Origin: a virus
Reading direction: 5' to 3' (one strand)
Virus record (IMG/VR): IMGVR_UViG_3300042904_000455
Location: 1-42,241 of that record
Length of the DNA: 42,241 nt
Position 1 is the first letter of the stretch. Each line of letters opens with the position of its first letter. Below the pieces are notes generated by a model. That model saw only the letters and a program-made list of their open reading frames with translations. It did no database searches and was not told the DNA's origin. The position numbers and the translations under genes are program-made. Of the stretch, positions 22,406 to 29,387 are shown one piece after another.

Positions 22406-22648
22406 TTGGCGAAAAATTATCGGAATGATACGCGGGTACCTGGCGCTACAGAAGAAGAGCGTCAATGGCTGAATGAGCTACATTTGAACGGCAGGCAACT
22501 AGCAAGAGACATAGGCATATCCCACACTACATACCATAAGTTTAAGCGGGGGGAGCCTACAGCAGAGTGGATAAGAGAAGCGATTATGAAAGTTGCACAC
22601 AGAAAACACCAAAAGTTGGAGGAATTAAAAGCAATAGCGAAGGATTGA
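22406..22648 (+). CDS. Cro-like helix-turn-helix regulator
   Basis: 80 residues, starting at TTG after AGAGGCAAGAAG. A helix-turn-helix at about 30-55 is visible (RQLARDIGISHTTYHKFKRG), followed by a helical tail. It lies directly behind the divergent promoter and upstream of the replication gene, the usual place of Cro or CII. Together with the XRE protein at 36488 it probably forms a genetic switch. The TTG start would limit its level. Confidence 0.75.
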   Translation: MAKNYRNDTRVPGATEEERQWLNELHLNGRQLARDIGISHTTYHKFKRGEPTAEWIREAIMKVAHRKHQKLEELKAIAKD

Positions 22649-22757
22649 TTACTTTGAGAAAAGTCCTACAACAAAGTAGTTGAACTTGCTTTTTTTGCGA
22701 ATTGGTTTATCGTATTATGCGCGCCTTAATACAGCCTTAATAAACCAAGGACGAAAT

Positions 22758-24185
22758 ATGCAGACAAATCCTCTACTGTGGGTCAACAACGAAAAGCTAT
22801 ACGATTTAGTTTCTATTGTTGGCAGTATAGACCTCGCTGTTTTTTATGCCCAAATAAAATTTCAGGTAAGCGATAGTCGAATAGTGAAATATGGTAAAAG
22901 ATACCGTATTAAGCGACGGGTAGAAAAAGAAGATGAGCGGGTAATTGCTAGAAGTAGGAAGCAGTTATCTCTATATAATGGCAAAGGCATAACAGCCACT
23001 ATGGAAGATACCGCTGAGCTAGCAAAGCTAGGCCTGATTACAAAAAGAGTGAGCACGTGGAAGGGGAAAAAACGTATGTTTATATCATGCCCAGAAGATT
23101 ATGATCTGGGAATCAACGTTCATAAATTAGAAATTCTTAACAAATATACGGGCGGCTTAGCTCAAAGCGCTTTGCTAGCCTACTTTGCTTATTGGATAGA
23201 AGTTAATCCATTTAAAGGCGAATATAAGGATTGGGCGATGGTAGCCAGAAGGCGCGCCGCTAAGATGCTCGGAGTAGAGGGTAAGACTTGCGATAAGTAC
23301 GTTAAAGAGCTAGTGGAGCGCGGGTTAATAGAGTGCAAGGGTGCCAAAAGATGGGGGCAGAGACAATACGAAGTAAAAATAAACAAAGATTTTTACGATA
23401 AGATTGTAGCCGAGTGGAAAGAAAGGGTTGAGCAGCTAGCCGAAGAAAGAGCTGAAAATTTGGCCAAACGGGAAAAATCCGACTTATCCATAAGAACTAA
23501 TAACTCTCCTAAGGTAGATATTAAAAATAATAATACTATAACTAGTTTAGTTAGCATCAATACACCGCTAGTCGACGAAGGAGGTAATGTTATTTTGTCA
23601 AAAAGACAACAAAACTATCTTGCTGAGGCTATAAAGCGCACATTGGCTCGATGTGACGTTTTAACCTGGAGCGCCACCACCCTAATGGGCCACATGAGAT
23701 ATGTGCTTGGCACGCCTAAAAACCGTGAAAGCGGCCAAGGTTTCGCGCATATTATTAACCGAGCGATGTTTTTGGTGAGGAAGGGCTTGTGGCAACAGCC
23801 ATTTGGGTATTTATATTACAGCGAGGAGGGGAAAAAGATGCAAGAAGCGCTGTTGCCTGTGAATCCGGCTAGCAAATGCGTTGTGCCTGGGGTTGGTACC
23901 ATCATGATGTGGGATTATAGTTCGGGAGTTGACCGTGCCGACAAGGTTCCGTCTATCGTGGAGATTATGGGCGAAAGAAAGCGGTTAGAAGACTTGGGTT
24001 TGTCGATGGAAGAGGTCAATAAAAGCTTGTTGGCTAAGTTTGACCATCATGGTAAACCGTTTTTGCTTAAGGAGGCTGTCATGTCGGGGTGCGCGAAGGG
24101 GCGCCAGGTAAAGTTAGACGACGAGGAGTGGGGAGAGCTAGCAAAAACAGATCCAGTTATACGAAGAGCGTTAGAGGGGGAATAA
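22758..24185 (+). CDS. Probable replication initiation protein
   Basis: 475 residues from the ATG at 22758 (AAGGACG ribosome site); an upstream TTG is less likely. The first part (about 1-215) looks like two winged-helix domains, ending in a helix-turn-helix-type stretch RAAKMLGVEGKTCDKYVKEL (about 165-184) and a wing with RGLIECKGAKRWGQRQYEV. A polar linker rich in Asn follows, then a C-terminal domain. Position next to the Cro-like gene matches lambda O or plasmid Rep genes, and no polymerase or helicase is seen elsewhere, so host replication is likely recruited. Family not confirmed. Confidence 0.6.
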   Translation: MQTNPLLWVNNEKLYDLVSIVGSIDLAVFYAQIKFQVSDSRIVKYGKRYRIKRRVEKEDERVIARSRKQLSLYNGKGITATMEDTAELAKLGLITKRVSTWKGKKRMFISCPEDYDLGINVHKLEILNKYTGGLAQSALLAYFAYWIEVNPFKGEYKDWAMVARRRAAKMLGVEGKTCDKYVKELVERGLIECKGAKRWGQRQYEVKINKDFYDKIVAEWKERVEQLAEERAENLAKREKSDLSIRTNNSPKVDIKNNNTITSLVSINTPLVDEGGNVILSKRQQNYLAEAIKRTLARCDVLTWSATTLMGHMRYVLGTPKNRESGQGFAHIINRAMFLVRKGLWQQPFGYLYYSEEGKKMQEALLPVNPASKCVVPGVGTIMMWDYSSGVDRADKVPSIVEIMGERKRLEDLGLSMEEVNKSLLAKFDHHGKPFLLKEAVMSGCAKGRQVKLDDEEWGELAKTDPVIRRALEGE

Positions 24186-24186
24186 C

Positions 24187-24384
24187 ATGTACGAGAAAGA
24201 CGAGGATGAGGGTAACGTAGGGTTTCAGTTTAAGATGGCGAAAGAGTGCAGCAATTCTTATGATATGTCTATTTGCGATAAGTGCGGCAATAAATCCACA
24301 GATGGGGAAATAACATTTTGCCATACAGATAAAGGTTTTGTTTACCAGTCTATATGCAGAGTATGCAGAGGATGCGATGACTAA
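24187..24384 (+). CDS. Small zinc-binding protein
   Basis: 65 residues, one base after the replication gene. Cys pairs CDKC (about 30-33), FC..., and CRVCRGC near the end indicate zinc binding. Acidic N-terminus. First of four small Cys-rich proteins that follow the replication gene. Function unknown. Confidence 0.65.
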   Translation: MYEKDEDEGNVGFQFKMAKECSNSYDMSICDKCGNKSTDGEITFCHTDKGFVYQSICRVCRGCDD

Positions 24385-24399
24385 GTTGTTGGGGAAGGT

Positions 24400-24633
24400 A
24401 TGAGTCTTTACCGTGAATTTTTAAGGGATGGGGCGTGCAATTATTGCGCATTAGAGAACCGCATCGCCAAAAGCTTGATGGATCAAGGGATTGACCCTAT
24501 GGGCATTGGCGGCCTTTGTAGTGAATGTTACGGGAAATTTAAAAATGTTTTTCGAAAGCTGCACGCTGAGGGAATGGCGCAAGCATTTTGCCATAAAGTA
24601 AACAAATTATTGGGGCTAGGTGATGGGCTATGA
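24400..24633 (+). CDS. Small Cys-rich protein
   Basis: 77 residues. CNYC (13-16) and CSEC (40-43) form a probable zinc ribbon, followed by a basic helical tail. GGGGAAGG ribosome site. Function unknown. Confidence 0.65.
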   Translation: MSLYREFLRDGACNYCALENRIAKSLMDQGIDPMGIGGLCSECYGKFKNVFRKLHAEGMAQAFCHKVNKLLGLGDGL

Positions 24634-24677
24634 AGACGATTACGCAATGCCAGGGTTATCGCGGAGGCGCTGAGTAG

Positions 24678-24872
24678 GTGAAAACTGAATCGCACCAAGG
24701 ATTTTGGATATGTCAAAATTGCAAAAATGGAGAGATGGTGCTCTGTCAGCAGAAATTAAGCTACCCGCCCATAAATGTTTATAGGTGCGATAGATGTTAC
24801 GCATTTTTTGAGGTTAGACAGGCTGATAATAAATTTTCCGTCACAGAGGGGTGGGTAGAAATTGAAAACTGA
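24678..24872 (+). CDS. Small zinc-ribbon protein
   Basis: 64 residues, GTG start. CQNC (12-15) and CDRC (37-40) give a classical two-knuckle ribbon; the surrounding strands are aromatic. Overlaps the next gene by 11 bases. Function unknown. Confidence 0.6.
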   Translation: MKTESHQGFWICQNCKNGEMVLCQQKLSYPPINVYRCDRCYAFFEVRQADNKFSVTEGWVEIEN

Positions 24873-25017
24873 AGAAATATTGAATGAAGGAGTATATGAA
24901 TTTAAATCGCAATTTTCACAAACGCTATTACCATCACCAGGTGATAAGGTTAAATTAACGCCAGAGCAGCAATTAGCATTATTAGAATTTCAGTCTTTTA
25001 TACAGGGGCAGTCATGA
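24862..25017 (+). CDS. Small protein with TTG start
   Basis: 51 residues. TTG at 24862 behind GAGGGGTGGG; the reading frame ends in an ATGA overlap with the next gene and overlaps the previous one by 11 bases, a spacing typical of this genome. Amphipathic helices, with no Cys. Function unknown. Confidence 0.45.
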   Translation: MKTEEILNEGVYEFKSQFSQTLLPSPGDKVKLTPEQQLALLEFQSFIQGQS

Positions 25018-25697
25018 GTACAGAGAAGATATTATCGGAAAGGGAAAAGACGCACGGGGATTTTGAGGGCGTTTCAGAATTGGCGCAAGAACTAAAGGAC
25101 GCGGCATATATTTTGGGGAAAAATAAACTAGACGGTGGTCAACAAATAGCTTTAGATATGATTTTTCTTAAAATTGCGCGCATCATGTGGGGAGACCCCA
25201 ACCATGCAGACCATTGGGATGATATAGCAGGCTATGCGATGCTGGGGAAGGGAGAGAATGAAAGTAGAATGGACAAAGCGGATAGGATAATTAATGATGC
25301 TCTGCATCAGCTGGGATACCCTTGCAGGAATTGTGGTGAACAAAAAGCGCAAGAGGGTATGGAGGTTATTTTTCCAGAGGCCAGCTATTATGTTTGTAAA
25401 GCATGTGCGCCAGAGGTTAGATCGAGAACGCCAGGCGCTAATGAGCAGGATAAAAATAGCACAAGTTCCAAAATGGAACATATGGAGCGAGAGACCAGGA
25501 TTACTGCTTTTCACGGTTGCCGCAAATGTAATAAATATTACAAGGCAGAGGATATGCATCAGACAAGATGCCTGAAAGATGGGTGTGAAAGGTATTGCGC
25601 TATTTGCATAAAATGCCATAAAGAAGAATGTGATGAGACAAAGAAATGTAATAAATGCGCTCAATATGATTATGAGCAGCAAATGAGAATGAGATAG
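25014..25697 (+). CDS. DUF6378-like domain fused to Cys-rich zinc region
   Basis: 227 residues. Residues 1-80 follow the phage DUF6378 pattern: ILSEREKTHGDFEGVSELAQ, LDMIFLKIARI, and GDPNHADHWDDIAGYA. Then come C..C at about 103-106 and CKAC at 129-132, a linker, and a second Cys-rich end with CRKC, CAICIKCHKEEC and CNKC (about 165-218). At least three zinc sites are possible. Usual DUF6378 proteins are short and lack this tail, so the fusion is notable. Function unknown. Confidence 0.7.
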   Translation: MSTEKILSEREKTHGDFEGVSELAQELKDAAYILGKNKLDGGQQIALDMIFLKIARIMWGDPNHADHWDDIAGYAMLGKGENESRMDKADRIINDALHQLGYPCRNCGEQKAQEGMEVIFPEASYYVCKACAPEVRSRTPGANEQDKNSTSSKMEHMERETRITAFHGCRKCNKYYKAEDMHQTRCLKDGCERYCAICIKCHKEECDETKKCNKCAQYDYEQQMRMR

Positions 25698-25705
25698 ATG
25701 CGCTC

Positions 25706-25734
25706 TTGCTCTACCCCAGAAGATTAGCTATAAT
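25706..25734 (+). promoter_or_regulatory. Sigma-70 promoter of the small-RNA unit
   Basis: TTGCTC (25706-25711), 17-base spacer, TATAAT (25729-25734). The predicted start at about 25741 is the first base of a structured RNA that ends at an intrinsic terminator. Located 9 bases after the preceding stop codon. Confidence 0.75.
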
Positions 25735-25794
25735 ATCCCCTCATCTCCGGTTATGGAATTAATTACGGTTAATGCATATCCGTAATTGCTGGAG

Positions 25795-25881
25795 ATGAAC
25801 CGATTACCTTCGCTAGCCCGCCTCATCCATATGGTAGCGGGCACTAGGCGTTATTCGCCGAAGCCTGTAGAGATGCTATAG
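25795..25881 (+). CDS. Possible 28-residue peptide inside the small RNA
   Basis: ATG at 25795, stop TAG within the terminator stem; product begins MNRLPSLARLIHMV and is basic. GGAG abuts the ATG with no spacing and is paired in the hairpin, so translation would be poor unless the leader opens. A chance ORF of this length is common, so this is tentative. Confidence 0.2.
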   Translation: MNRLPSLARLIHMVAGTRRYSPKPVEML

Positions 25882-25890
25882 GCTTTTTTT
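25861..25890 (+). terminator. Intrinsic terminator of the small RNA
   Basis: AAGCCTGTAG pairs with CTATAGGCTT (10 bp with one G-U), loop AGATG, then a T-run through 25890. Strong on the + strand only; it also separates this unit from the convergent - strand operon. Confidence 0.9.
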
Positions 25891-25892
25891 AC

Positions 25893-26111
25893 TTAATCAG
25901 GCATTTTATAAAATAATAGGCTTTCATATCGCTTTAATATCTGCAAATCTTTCTTGTAAATTCCCGTAGAATATTCCCACCTACAAATATTGCCAATAAG
26001 TATGCGCAAGCCTTTTATCATGTAATAATAAAAGCTAATATTTAAAAGACCATCTCCTTGCAGATTAATTTCTTTTACCGTACGTCGCCACGGCTCTGAC
26101 AACTTAATCAT
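25893..26111 (-). CDS. Hypothetical protein, end of second early operon
   Basis: 72 residues from the ATG at 26111 (GCGGGGAAG ribosome site), overlapping the upstream stop by 8 bases; a GTG start at 26138 is possible but less likely. Basic and aromatic, with ISFYYYMIKGLRILIGNIC in the middle, which might associate with membrane. Function unknown. Confidence 0.6.
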   Translation of the reverse strand: MIKLSEPWRRTVKEINLQGDGLLNISFYYYMIKGLRILIGNICRWEYSTGIYKKDLQILKRYESLLFYKMPD

Positions 26112-26487
26112 GAACTTCCCCGCATGAGCATGGCTCACTCTTGTCTGTATTGCTCTTTTTAATTATGTCGCCATGCCTTAGTGAGGTGTAACTCGTACCC
26201 TTAACTGCTTTAACTTTCCCAGCGTACTCATCACATGATAAAGACATCATCTTACCTAACCTTTTTACTTGAAACTCGTTAGGGAACCCATGCTCATCTA
26301 GAACCGACAAATCCTTTTCGTCAGCTAAAGCATGGTACATTTGCGCTGTCCTGTACTTTAAAGCGCTCAACACCAGCATTTGGCGAGAAAAGATAATATC
26401 AAATAGCGGGTTATCGTTCAAACTGTTTTGAATTGATGTCACCATTGCAAAAGATTCCAGCAAGTAGTCTCGTAGCTCTCTATCCAT
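26104..26487 (-). CDS. Hypothetical early protein
   Basis: 127 residues, mostly helical, ending in a CSCGEVHD tail that could bind metal. Overlaps both neighbours by 8 bases. No family recognised. Confidence 0.65.
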   Translation of the reverse strand: MDRELRDYLLESFAMVTSIQNSLNDNPLFDIIFSRQMLVLSALKYRTAQMYHALADEKDLSVLDEHGFPNEFQVKRLGKMMSLSCDEYAGKVKAVKGTSYTSLRHGDIIKKSNTDKSEPCSCGEVHD

Positions 26488-26854
26488 TCTGTTTCCCCTT
26501 TTTTATTAAACGCTTTTTCATTAACGTATCAATAGTCTCACTTACGCTATCCTTTGATTTTGCTAGCTCAGCCAGATTCAGAGTGCCGAGCGAATTATTT
26601 GGTACTTTAAACTCTTTCTTGCCATCTTTCTCGCCTTTGCGTACCACAGAATTATAGCAATCAACCTGTACAAGCTCTTGCAATAGCTCTATGCATTGAT
26701 TGATACCATCTGAGAACATGCACCCGTCTAACGCAATTTCGTAGTATATTCCTTTTGGCGATTCCGTGACTACTACTTCAAACTCAGCCTTAGTTTTTGG
26801 GTCTTGAACTTTATATATCTCAACTGTTTTTGTTAGATATTTTAACTTAATCAT
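26480..26854 (-). CDS. Hypothetical early protein
   Basis: 124 residues. N-terminal half beta-rich (VEIYKVQDPKTKAEFEVVVT); C-terminal half charged and helical, ending very basic (KKRLIKKGKQ). Possible nucleic-acid binding from charge only. Overlaps the gene downstream by 8 bases. Confidence 0.65.
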   Translation of the reverse strand: MIKLKYLTKTVEIYKVQDPKTKAEFEVVVTESPKGIYYEIALDGCMFSDGINQCIELLQELVQVDCYNSVVRKGEKDGKKEFKVPNNSLGTLNLAELAKSKDSVSETIDTLMKKRLIKKGKQNG

Positions 26855-26957
26855 AATTCCTCTTTGTTAATATTAACGTATTGGGCGCCTCACTTCACTT
26901 AAGACGCCCGCCACGGCTAGCGCGGGGACGAATCACGCTTTGCATCTTCACCTGTCG

Positions 26958-27137
26958 CTATCCTAATAACCATTTCACTTCACGCTTGCTCGCTATAACT
27001 GCGTGCCGCGTTGAACCTATGAACCTGCGTCGTTCTTCTCGCGTGTTAAACGCATACAGCTTACCACGAGGGCGCTCAAACCCATTTGGCCCCAGCTCTG
27101 GCGGCAGCGTATGGTCTACTGTGAATGCGTAGTACAT
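26958..27137 (-). CDS. Small basic protein
   Basis: 59 residues with a TGGAGAGG ribosome site. Basic (NTREERRRFIGSTRHAVIASK), starting MYYAFTVDHTLP. Found between the larger early genes; downstream of it about 100 bases hold only a GC-rich inverted repeat (GGGCG/CGCCC). Function unknown. Confidence 0.55.
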   Translation of the reverse strand: MYYAFTVDHTLPPELGPNGFERPRGKLYAFNTREERRRFIGSTRHAVIASKREVKWLLG

Positions 27138-27138
27138 T

Positions 27139-27303
27139 TTAGCCTCTCCATTTGCTGTACTTTATACAATACTCTAATTCTTCCTCTAGGCTTATAGGGG
27201 TGTAGAAGAAAGTGCGGTTATTAACCCTTTGTTCTTCTTTGCGCCTAGCGCCTAATAACCCTCTCACATAGAGGGTATGAGCCAATCTTCTGTCTTTATA
27301 CAT
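27139..27303 (-). CDS. Hypothetical small early protein
   Basis: 54 residues from the ATG at 27303, which overlaps the previous stop by 8 bases; a TTG start at 27333 is the alternative. Basic first half, then EEELEYCIKYSKWRG. Function unknown. Confidence 0.5.
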   Translation of the reverse strand: MYKDRRLAHTLYVRGLLGARRKEEQRVNNRTFFYTPISLEEELEYCIKYSKWRG

Positions 27304-27520
27304 AATGCAACCCGTACATTTTATCAAACTCAACGTCTATATTTTCATAAGCTATCTCTGCATCGCGAATGATATTCTCTATCATCTGATTCGTGCGATT
27401 AAAGACGTTTTCGTTTAAGCTGCTATCGCGCAACGCCGCTTTAGCCTTGGTGGCTATAGTCAATATCTCTTTTAACTCGTCTCTAGCCTGTAATGCTGTG
27501 GTAAGTGCTGTTAAGTACAT
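27296..27520 (-). CDS. Hypothetical small helical protein
   Basis: 74 residues, almost entirely helical with heptad-like hydrophobic spacing (ARDELKEILTIATKAKAAL), GGAGAAAG ribosome site. Probably forms a coiled coil or helical hairpin. Function unknown. Confidence 0.6.
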   Translation of the reverse strand: MYLTALTTALQARDELKEILTIATKAKAALRDSSLNENVFNRTNQMIENIIRDAEIAYENIDVEFDKMYGLHYV

Positions 27521-27532
27521 TTTACTTTCTCC

Positions 27533-27748
27533 TTATCTCATATTAACTAACTTGATTATCTTGCCGTGCTTACACCCACGCTGATAGCCATCTTCAAAGC
27601 CGTGCTTATAAATGCTCTGGATTATCTCCCGATGAGATTCAGCGCTTAGGTCACCGCTTAGCTTGCGTACGAAATAACTGGTGTCTTCTGAGCCAAGCTT
27701 TGGTGGTGTGACCATATCCCTAGGCGTTATGTTTATTATGTTTTTCAT
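27533..27748 (-). CDS. Hypothetical small early protein
   Basis: 71 residues, AGGGGTAAC ribosome site. Polar N-terminus, then a helical part with HGFEDGYQRGCKHGK, a His/Gly-rich stretch. It shares the first residues MKNII with the next protein upstream. Function unknown. Confidence 0.6.
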   Translation of the reverse strand: MKNIINITPRDMVTPPKLGSEDTSYFVRKLSGDLSAESHREIIQSIYKHGFEDGYQRGCKHGKIIKLVNMR

Positions 27749-27750
27749 AG

Positions 27751-27930
27751 TTACCCCTTAACAAGTTCTTTAATATTATTAACCAGTTCGTCTCTTTGTT
27801 TTAATACGATAGATTCTTTCAAATCACTAGCAAATGAACCTACATCACTGTCTCTAAGCCTATATTCAGTCTTACCCCACTCTTTAGCTAAATCTATTAG
27901 CTTATCTACGTTTTCTATTATGTTTTTCAT
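27751..27930 (-). CDS. Hypothetical small helical protein
   Basis: 59 residues: MKNIIENVDKLIDLAKEW and then a charged helix to LVNNIKELVKG. AGGAGAT ribosome site. Tight spacing to neighbours on both sides supports a real gene. Function unknown. Confidence 0.6.
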   Translation of the reverse strand: MKNIIENVDKLIDLAKEWGKTEYRLRDSDVGSFASDLKESIVLKQRDELVNNIKELVKG

Positions 27931-28191
27931 TTAAATCTCCTGTAATGAACGCTCTTGTATCATTTGTTGTAAATTATGTGAGCGCTTTAAGTCTCTATCC
28001 AAATGCACTAATTGCATTGCATCCACTATCTCAGTTATAGAATACGAGACCGCGATACCAGGATTAAGGCGTATTTTTTCTTGTAGCTTTTGCGCAACAT
28101 CTCTTATAAAAGCCATTTCGCATACGCGCTTATTTCTATTTCTAAGCGTAATATCTTCAATTTTTTCTGTTGTTATTATTTCGTCACTCAT
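27931..28191 (-). CDS. Hypothetical early protein
   Basis: 86 residues, helical, with basic patches (RNRNKR) and SYSITEIVDAMQLVHLDRDLK in the second half. Its stop abuts the next start. Function unknown. Confidence 0.6.
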   Translation of the reverse strand: MSDEIITTEKIEDITLRNRNKRVCEMAFIRDVAQKLQEKIRLNPGIAVSYSITEIVDAMQLVHLDRDLKRSHNLQQMIQERSLQEI

Positions 28192-28194
28192 CTC

Positions 28195-28389
28195 TCAATC
28201 TCCTTTGTTTACACGCTCTACTATTATCGCCCAAGGCTTAGGCCCTAAGCATGAGCCTTTCTTAGCCATTTCTAATGCCGCTGACTTTGTAATACCAAGT
28301 TCTTTTTCATAAAATAAAGCCGCAGATACTCTGCTCTCTATTGCCCTGTTTACTAATATTTCCATTGTTACATTTTCTCTTGCGTTCAT
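28195..28389 (-). CDS. First gene of the second early operon
   Basis: 64 residues; its leader has AACAACGGAGATTGAGAG just before the ATG, the shared early leader. Short helical protein with ENVTMEILVNRAIESRVSAA. Under a near-consensus promoter with the shared operator half-site, so probably expressed early. Function unknown. Confidence 0.65.
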   Translation of the reverse strand: MNARENVTMEILVNRAIESRVSAALFYEKELGITKSAALEMAKKGSCLGPKPWAIIVERVNKGD

Positions 28390-28440
28390 CTCTCAATCTC
28401 CGTTGTTGTTTCTACATAAGCCCTATTGCTTATAGTTGTA

Positions 28441-28469
28441 ATGATAGCTGATCATTTCCAAAGTGTCAA
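28441..28469 (-). promoter_or_regulatory. Second early promoter, - strand, with operator half-site
   Basis: TTGACA (28464-28469), 17-base spacer, TATCAT (28441-28446) on the - strand. The spacer holds GAAATGAT (complement of 28451-28458) at the same place as GAAATCAT in the first early promoter, which points to joint control. Confidence 0.85.
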
Positions 28470-28621
28470 GCATAAAGTGAAAGAAAAGCGAAAATAATTG
28501 TAAATATTTTTAGAAAGGTGAGTTTATTCGTACAAAGTTTAGCTATGGGTTAAATCTTGTACAAATTGTAATTGCTTTAGTTTATGCTCAATCAAACAAA
28601 CCACTTTGTAGGGTAATTATT

Positions 28622-29011
28622 GTGCAGGGGAAAAAACATATTCCAACGCGCCAACTTCGGTCGCTTGTAACGTTGCGAAAACAGCGAGGATGCAGCAATG
28701 AGCAGATAGCTGATTATCTCAATATAACACTCGTAACACTACTAAAGCACTATGACGTAGAGCTCAGAACAGCAAGAGAAGAGTTTACCGACAAGGTGTT
28801 TGGACGCTTGGCAAGCTTGATTGATGGCCCAAACGAGATGGTGTCGTTTAATGCGCAAAAGTTTTACCTCACACACCAAGCGGGCTGGAAATCGGCAGAC
28901 AAGCAAGCTGAGGTGGATGCAGTGAAAGAGCAAACAGCAGCACTAGAGCGTAAACGTCTGATAGATGAGCGCACCGCTGAGCTTAGAGCGGAGCACACAC
29001 CCAATGGCTAA
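28622..29011 (+). CDS. Terminase small subunit-like protein
   Basis: 129 residues, GTG start. A helix-turn-helix (GCSNEQIADYLNITLVTLLKH, read as about residues 22-43) is followed by the stretch MVSFNAQKFYLTHQAGWKS, both typical of phage TerS or TerS-like packaging proteins; the rest is helical. TerS recognises the packaging site and loads TerL. First gene of the late + strand cluster and two short genes upstream of TerL. The gene may contain pac, as in P22, but I could not identify it. Confidence 0.75.
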   Translation: MQGKKHIPTRQLRSLVTLRKQRGCSNEQIADYLNITLVTLLKHYDVELRTAREEFTDKVFGRLASLIDGPNEMVSFNAQKFYLTHQAGWKSADKQAEVDAVKEQTAALERKRLIDERTAELRAEHTPNG

Positions 29012-29207
29012 AGTATCGCAGAAGCAACGAGACAATATCGAGCGTTACAAGAAACGTGGCTGGAAGACGCAAGACATAGAAAAGTGCCGTAGTGGCATGC
29101 ATTTTAATGGCGCTATGCATGTGGGCGCTGTGCTGCCCGCAGACTTTGACCCGCCCGCGCCAGAGCGCATGAGCCGTACCGAGCTTAGCTATCTGATGGA
29201 TGTGTAG
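29004..29207 (+). CDS. Small protein between terminase genes
   Basis: 67 residues from the ATG at 29004, overlapping the TerS stop by 8 bases. Basic N-terminus (QKQRDNIERYKKRGWK), possible DNA binding. Ends with TELSYLMDV. Function unknown. Confidence 0.55.
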   Translation: MAKVSQKQRDNIERYKKRGWKTQDIEKCRSGMHFNGAMHVGAVLPADFDPPAPERMSRTELSYLMDV

Positions 29208-29387
29208 ATGAGTGAATTCCACTATAGATACGCAGGGCGAGACATCGACGAAGTGGACGTTCTTAGTCTTTTGCCACTGCCTGTTGAGTATGACGCGCTA
29301 CACGCCATCCTATACCCAGCCGTTCTCACCATGAGCGCAGTAGCTCAAATGTGCTGCTTCGAGGGCCGCTCATGTCATCCGCGCTAG
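29208..29387 (+). CDS. Small protein overlapping TerL start
   Basis: 59 residues starting one base after the previous stop codon and ending 16 bases inside the terL gene. Contains two adjacent Cys (QMCCFEG) and an acidic middle. Function unknown; retention between terminase genes suggests a packaging-related role. Confidence 0.5.
   Translation: MSEFHYRYAGRDIDEVDVLSLLPLPVEYDALHAILYPAVLTMSAVAQMCCFEGRSCHPR

Larger units (their letters stand above)
25741..25890 (+). ncRNA. Putative 150-base structured small RNA
   Basis: Own promoter and terminator, 150 bases apart. Hairpins: outer TCATCTCC/GGAGATGA (25741-25748 and 25791-25798) enclosing AATTACGG/CCGTAATT (25761-25768 and 25780-25787); GCCCGC/GCGGGC (25816-25821 and 25837-25842) around a CCATATGG palindrome; GGCG/CGCC (25847-25850 and 25856-25859); then the terminator stem. 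Its predicted 5' end TCATCTCCG is complementary to CGGAGATGA in the phage's early-gene leaders. Possible roles: antisense regulator of those leaders, CsrA sponge (two GGA sites), or structured leader of a 28-residue peptide. No match to a known family is claimed. Confidence 0.6.

Noticed and set aside
23051-23070. Second CACGTG near a parS-like context
   Set aside because: Only the central CACGTGGAA matches and the left arm does not, so it is within chance.
26881-27132. 83-codon open frame on the + strand
   Set aside because: It lies against a - strand 59-residue gene with a strong ribosome site; no start signal on the + strand.
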